A model generated the notes under the pieces. That model saw only the letters and a program-made list of their open reading frames with translations. It made no database searches and was not told the origin of the DNA. From Chloroflexota bacterium (GTDB lineage: Bacteria > Chloroflexota > Limnocylindria > Limnocylindrales > CSP1-4): 52,611 bases of DNA. Position numbers and translations under genes: made by a program. Shown in pieces: positions 49,819 through 52,611 of this stretch (within the stretch, counting starts at the first letter, position 1; every line of letters begins with the position of its first letter). The stretch covers positions 1 to 52,611 of the forward strand of contig JACPOR010000003.1 in the NCBI GenBank assembly GCA_016191425.1, read 5' to 3'.

Positions 49819-49880
49819 CCAGGTACCCCGAATGCCGTTCATGGGCGGGCCATCCACGTACCCCGAATGCCGTTCATGGG
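49811..49880. repeat. 35-bp tandem duplication over the lipoprotein start codon
   Basis: Copies at 49811-49845 and 49846-49880 differ by one base (AGG/ACG). Each contains an ATG on the minus strand that could act as start of the AMIN-like protein, but only the one at 49818 is in the right frame. The second copy overlaps the 3' end of tatD by 7 bp. Confidence 0.9.
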
Positions 49881-50740
49881 CGGGCCGACCCGTCGCTGAT
49901 CCGGGCCCGAGTCCGGGGGAACGTTGCGTCGTACGCGTCGACGAGCGCCCCGCCGAATGCCGACCGCACCATCGGATCGTCTGCGATCCGACGCTGGCAT
50001 GCCACCCAGGCCGCGGTGATCCCGACCGCCGCCGGGACGTTCCGGCCACGGGGGCCGCCCGGGGGCGTGAGAAAGGGCGCGTCGGTCTCCACGAGGAGCC
50101 GATCCGGTGGCACGAGCGCGGCGACCTCGCCGGTCGGTTCCTCTCCCCGGCGAAATGCGAGGCCGGAGATCGAGATCGCGAGCCCGAGATCGAGGACAGC
50201 ACGGGCGAACGCGACGGAACCCGAGAACGAGTGGATGAGCGCCGGAGGGCGTTCCCCGAAGACGGCCACGACTCCCGGGGCACCGAACCCCGCGGCTCGC
50301 AGTTCGTCGAGCAGCGCATCCTGGGCGTCGGTACGTCCGGGCGCGGAGCGGACGTGCAGGATCGCCGGCTTGCCCGTCTCCCGGGCGAGCGTGAGGTTGC
50401 GGCGCAGGTTCACGATCTGATCAGCGATCGGCGAGAACACCCGGTCGAAGTCGAGGCCGGTCTCCCCGATCGCGACCACCCGCGGGTCAAAGGCTATCAC
50501 CGCGAGCGTGTCCCATTCCGCGTCGGTGACCTTGGCCGCGTCATGGGGATGCACGCCCACGGCCGCGTCGAGCCACGAATGTCGGTCCACGAGCCCGAGA
50601 GCGGCATGCGACGACCAGGCGTTCCAGCCCGGAACGAGGATCCGCTCAAGGCCCGCGGCACGGGCGGCCGCAACCACGTCGTCGACGTCGGCCGAGAAGC
50701 GGTCCGCCTGAAGGTGGCAATGGCTGTCGATCAGGCGCAT
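49874..50740 (-). CDS. tatD: TatD family hydrolase (DNase)
   Basis: 288 aa TIM-barrel metallohydrolase. All ligand motifs are present: DSHCHL at the start, GVHPHD, AIGETGLDF, LHVRSA, HSFSGS and VETDAPFLTP. Known relatives degrade DNA 3'-5' from single-stranded or damaged ends. It overlaps none of its neighbours upstream; the ATG at 50740 is 6 nt after CACAAT (50747-50752), suggesting a leaderless transcript. The gene lies 60 bp after metG, a very common pairing. Confidence 0.95.
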   Translation of the reverse strand: MRLIDSHCHLQADRFSADVDDVVAAARAAGLERILVPGWNAWSSHAALGLVDRHSWLDAAVGVHPHDAAKVTDAEWDTLAVIAFDPRVVAIGETGLDFDRVFSPIADQIVNLRRNLTLARETGKPAILHVRSAPGRTDAQDALLDELRAAGFGAPGVVAVFGERPPALIHSFSGSVAFARAVLDLGLAISISGLAFRRGEEPTGEVAALVPPDRLLVETDAPFLTPPGGPRGRNVPAAVGITAAWVACQRRIADDPMVRSAFGGALVDAYDATFPRTRARISDGSARP

Positions 50741-50746
50741 CCCGGG

Positions 50747-50752
50747 ATTGTG
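50747..50752 (-). promoter_or_regulatory. -10-like hexamer before tatD
   Basis: CACAAT on the minus strand, followed by CCCGGG and then the ATG. Same 6-nt spacing as gatC, the helicase and PH-protein genes. Confidence 0.4.
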
Positions 50753-50800
50753 GCCCGTCGAGGCTCCTGCCGGGCGCCGGTAAGCCCGTCGATACGACGA

Positions 50801-52444
50801 TCAGGCCACGGTTGGTTCGACATCAAGTCGCGGGAAGAGCGGCTCGGGAGCGGCCACCGAGCCTCGATCCGCGGCTTGGGCGCCCCAGACCAGCTCGTCG
50901 AGGATGGCAGGACCGCCATTCCCGTCGCTGCCGTACGCGTAGGTGTGGCCGAGCTGGGCGAGCACGCGGGGGGCCGAGGCGGGCAGGAACGGCGCCGCCG
51001 CGAGGCCCAGCAGGCGGCATGCCTCGACAAGATCGCCGAGAACGTCGCGCAGGTGAGCTTCGGCTGCTTCGTCGCCGGCTTTCGCGGCTTTCGCCAGCGT
51101 CCACGGTTGCTCGCTGTCGACGAACCGATTGGCCGCGCCGACAAACTCCCAGAGCACGGCGAGGGCATCGTGCAACGCACACGCCTCGATGCGCCCGACG
51201 TAATCGGCAAGAGTCCGATCCCACGCAACCGCCAACGGCGCGGAGCCGTCCGCAGGGCGAGGCGCGGGCCGATCGTCACCGAGGTAGCGCCCGGCCATCG
51301 AGACCGTGCGGTTCACGAGATTGCCGAAGTCGTTCGCGAGGTCTGCGTTGTAGCGGCGGACGAAGCTATCCCAGCTGACCTCGGTGTCTCGATCGAAGGC
51401 GACCTCACGGAGGGTCACGTACCGGGCCCCGTCCGACCCGAAGGCGGCCACGAAGTCGACCGGGTCCAGGAAGTTGCCCCGGCTCTTGCTCATCCGCTCG
51501 CCATCGGCGGCGAGGAGCCAGCCGTGAATCCAGACCTTGCGTGGTGCTTCGAGTCCGGCACTCCAGAGCATCGCCGGCCAGTAGATGGTGTGGAACCGGG
51601 CGATGTCCTTGCCGATCACGTGGAGATCGGCCGGCCAGTAGCGCGCGAACGAAGCCGGGTCATCGGGAAAACCGGCACCCGTGATGTAGTTGATCAGGGC
51701 GTCATACCAGACGTAGATCGTGCCGGCCTCCGGATCCCAGGATCCGTCTTCGCGCTGGGCGGTCTGGCCGTCCTCGCCGATGGGAAACGGGATGCCCCAC
51801 GTCGCGCCGGCGCGCGAGATCGAGAAGTCCTCGAGGCCCTGCCGGATGAACCCGAGCATCTCGTTGCGGCGGTAGTCCGGCTGGACGGCGCCCGGGTTGT
51901 CGAGGAACCAGCGCTCCAGACGCTCCTGGTAGGCCGACAGGCGGAAGAACCAGTTCTTCTCGGTGAGCCACTGGAGCTCGACGTCCGGGTGATTCGGGCA
52001 GCGCCAACCGCCGGCGGTCTCGAGGAGGTCGCTCGCGGCCTTGAAGCCCTCGTTGGGGCAGTACCAGCCCTCGTACGCGCCGACGTAGATGTCGCCGTTG
52101 GCGTGGGCCCGGCGGACCATCTCCTGGGCGGATCGAACGTGGTCGGGGTCGGTCGTCCGGATGAATCGGTCAGGCGCAATACCGAGCGCGGCTTCGGCCG
52201 CTGTGAACAGACCGACCTTCTCGTCCACGAACGCCCTGGGCGACAGGCCCTCCTCTGCGGCCCGCTGGGCGATGTTGACGGAATGCTCGTCCGTGCCGGT
52301 CAGGAACCGGGTGTCGTCCCCCTTCATCCGGTGCCAGCGCGCGATCACGTCCGCGCCGATCACCTCGTACAGGGTGTGCAGGCCGGGCTTGTTGTTGGCG
52401 TAGGCGATCGCGGTGGTCAGGTAGAAGCGCGGGCGGTCGGCCAT
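50801..52444 (-). CDS. metG: methionyl-tRNA synthetase (variant HIGH motif)
   Basis: 547 aa from ATG 52444; a TACGAT hexamer lies 9 nt before it. Class I MetRS: FLTGTDEHSVNIAQRA, the inserted CP domain (PNEGF and CPNHPD with a zinc-type Cys pair), WIHGWLLAADGERMSKSRGNFLDP (KMSKS intact) and the helical anticodon-binding domain (NLVNRTVSMAGRYLG). The HIGH signature is replaced: after NNKP the chain reads GLHTLYEVIGAD (Gly21-Leu22-His23-Thr24 where HIGH should be). There is no C-terminal tRNA-binding (EMAP-like) domain, as in many short MetRS. It charges tRNA-Met, needed for initiation. Confidence 0.92.
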   Translation of the reverse strand: MADRPRFYLTTAIAYANNKPGLHTLYEVIGADVIARWHRMKGDDTRFLTGTDEHSVNIAQRAAEEGLSPRAFVDEKVGLFTAAEAALGIAPDRFIRTTDPDHVRSAQEMVRRAHANGDIYVGAYEGWYCPNEGFKAASDLLETAGGWRCPNHPDVELQWLTEKNWFFRLSAYQERLERWFLDNPGAVQPDYRRNEMLGFIRQGLEDFSISRAGATWGIPFPIGEDGQTAQREDGSWDPEAGTIYVWYDALINYITGAGFPDDPASFARYWPADLHVIGKDIARFHTIYWPAMLWSAGLEAPRKVWIHGWLLAADGERMSKSRGNFLDPVDFVAAFGSDGARYVTLREVAFDRDTEVSWDSFVRRYNADLANDFGNLVNRTVSMAGRYLGDDRPAPRPADGSAPLAVAWDRTLADYVGRIEACALHDALAVLWEFVGAANRFVDSEQPWTLAKAAKAGDEAAEAHLRDVLGDLVEACRLLGLAAAPFLPASAPRVLAQLGHTYAYGSDGNGGPAILDELVWGAQAADRGSVAAPEPLFPRLDVEPTVA

Positions 52445-52611
52445 GGGATCGGGATCGTAGCAGCGGACAAGCCTAGGTGGCTGCGTTCGAAATCGCGCGG
52501 GCGCGACGTCGATCCGGGGTGATGCCCGGGGCTGACGCGCGGGCGCAAAGCGCTCCGCGCACAGGTCGGGGCCGGTGACACGCAACAGGACGGGTCGATG
52601 GGTCGGACGGC
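52445..52611. other. right end, metG upstream region
   Basis: Contains the -10-like TACGAT on the minus strand (52454-52459) for metG. No other gene is visible to the window edge. Confidence 0.4.

Noticed and set aside
49379-52522. Very long open frame antisense to metG/tatD, and similar ones antisense to dnaE, the helicase gene and the ABC operon
   Set aside because: High-GC codon bias of the real genes opens the antisense frame; no domain or start signal supports them.

Overview
This 52.6 kb window is high-GC bacterial chromosome. I infer a Chloroflexota (Limnocylindria/Ellin6529-like) origin from the base composition, the lipoprotein types (LppX-like, BMP-like), the GroEL tail rich in Gly and His, the short MetRS and the many leaderless-looking starts; no rRNA is present to prove it. 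Most of it is ordinary chromosome with housekeeping genes: dnaE, gatCAB, ligA, a pcrA/uvrD helicase gene, groES/groEL, tatD, metG and a tRNA-Leu. There is no phage, transposase or CRISPR array.

Layout. 1-5.8 kb: an ECF sigma factor cut by the window edge, tRNA-Leu(CAA), a PEP-synthase/rifampicin-phosphotransferase-like enzyme coupled to an MFS exporter, and a TerB-like protein behind a tiny overlapping upstream ORF. 5.8-9.8 kb: dnaE (minus). 10-13.9 kb: a DUF5674 protein with a coupled small protein, an orphan LuxR DNA-binding domain, and a PAS-PAS-PAS-GAF-EAL c-di-GMP phosphodiesterase. 13.9-22.7 kb: a nucleoside uptake and salvage locus, with a BMP-type lipoprotein, a two-domain ATPase, two permeases, a nucleoside hydrolase and an SGNH lipoprotein on the minus strand, and a CoA-binding protein and nucleoside phosphorylase divergently on the plus strand. 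22.9-31.9 kb: one long minus-strand block, gatC-gatA-aminotransferase-cyclase/ATPase-gatB-small membrane protein-trans-sulfuration enzyme (frameshifted). 32-41 kb: a GNAT, a zinc-ribbon protein, ligA, an FtsX-like ABC exporter, a divergent dapB and a PH-domain membrane protein. 41.5-46.4 kb: a decayed zinc-ribbon gene, an FMN-dependent hydroxyacid oxidase translationally coupled to the helicase gene, and an LppX-like lipoprotein. 46.8-48.8 kb: groES and a broken groEL under a CIRCE-controlled promoter. 49.2-52.4 kb: an AMIN-like lipoprotein, tatD and metG.

Three themes run across the window. First, at least eight start codons sit exactly 6 nt after a -10-like hexamer, which implies leaderless mRNAs. 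Second, short tandem duplications are frequent, both in frame inside protein loops (MFS, LigA, DnaE) and between genes. Third, five genes are broken or reduced to fragments (groEL, the Cys/Met PLP enzyme, a zinc ribbon, a GNAT and a LuxR regulator), so either real decay or draft-assembly errors must be considered. I found no clearly new defence or biosynthetic system. The most interesting leads are the gatCAB block carrying a cyclase/STAND-like regulator, the groEL apical-domain deletion, the overlapping mini-ORF before the TerB gene, and the non-canonical active-site motifs in DapB and MetRS.
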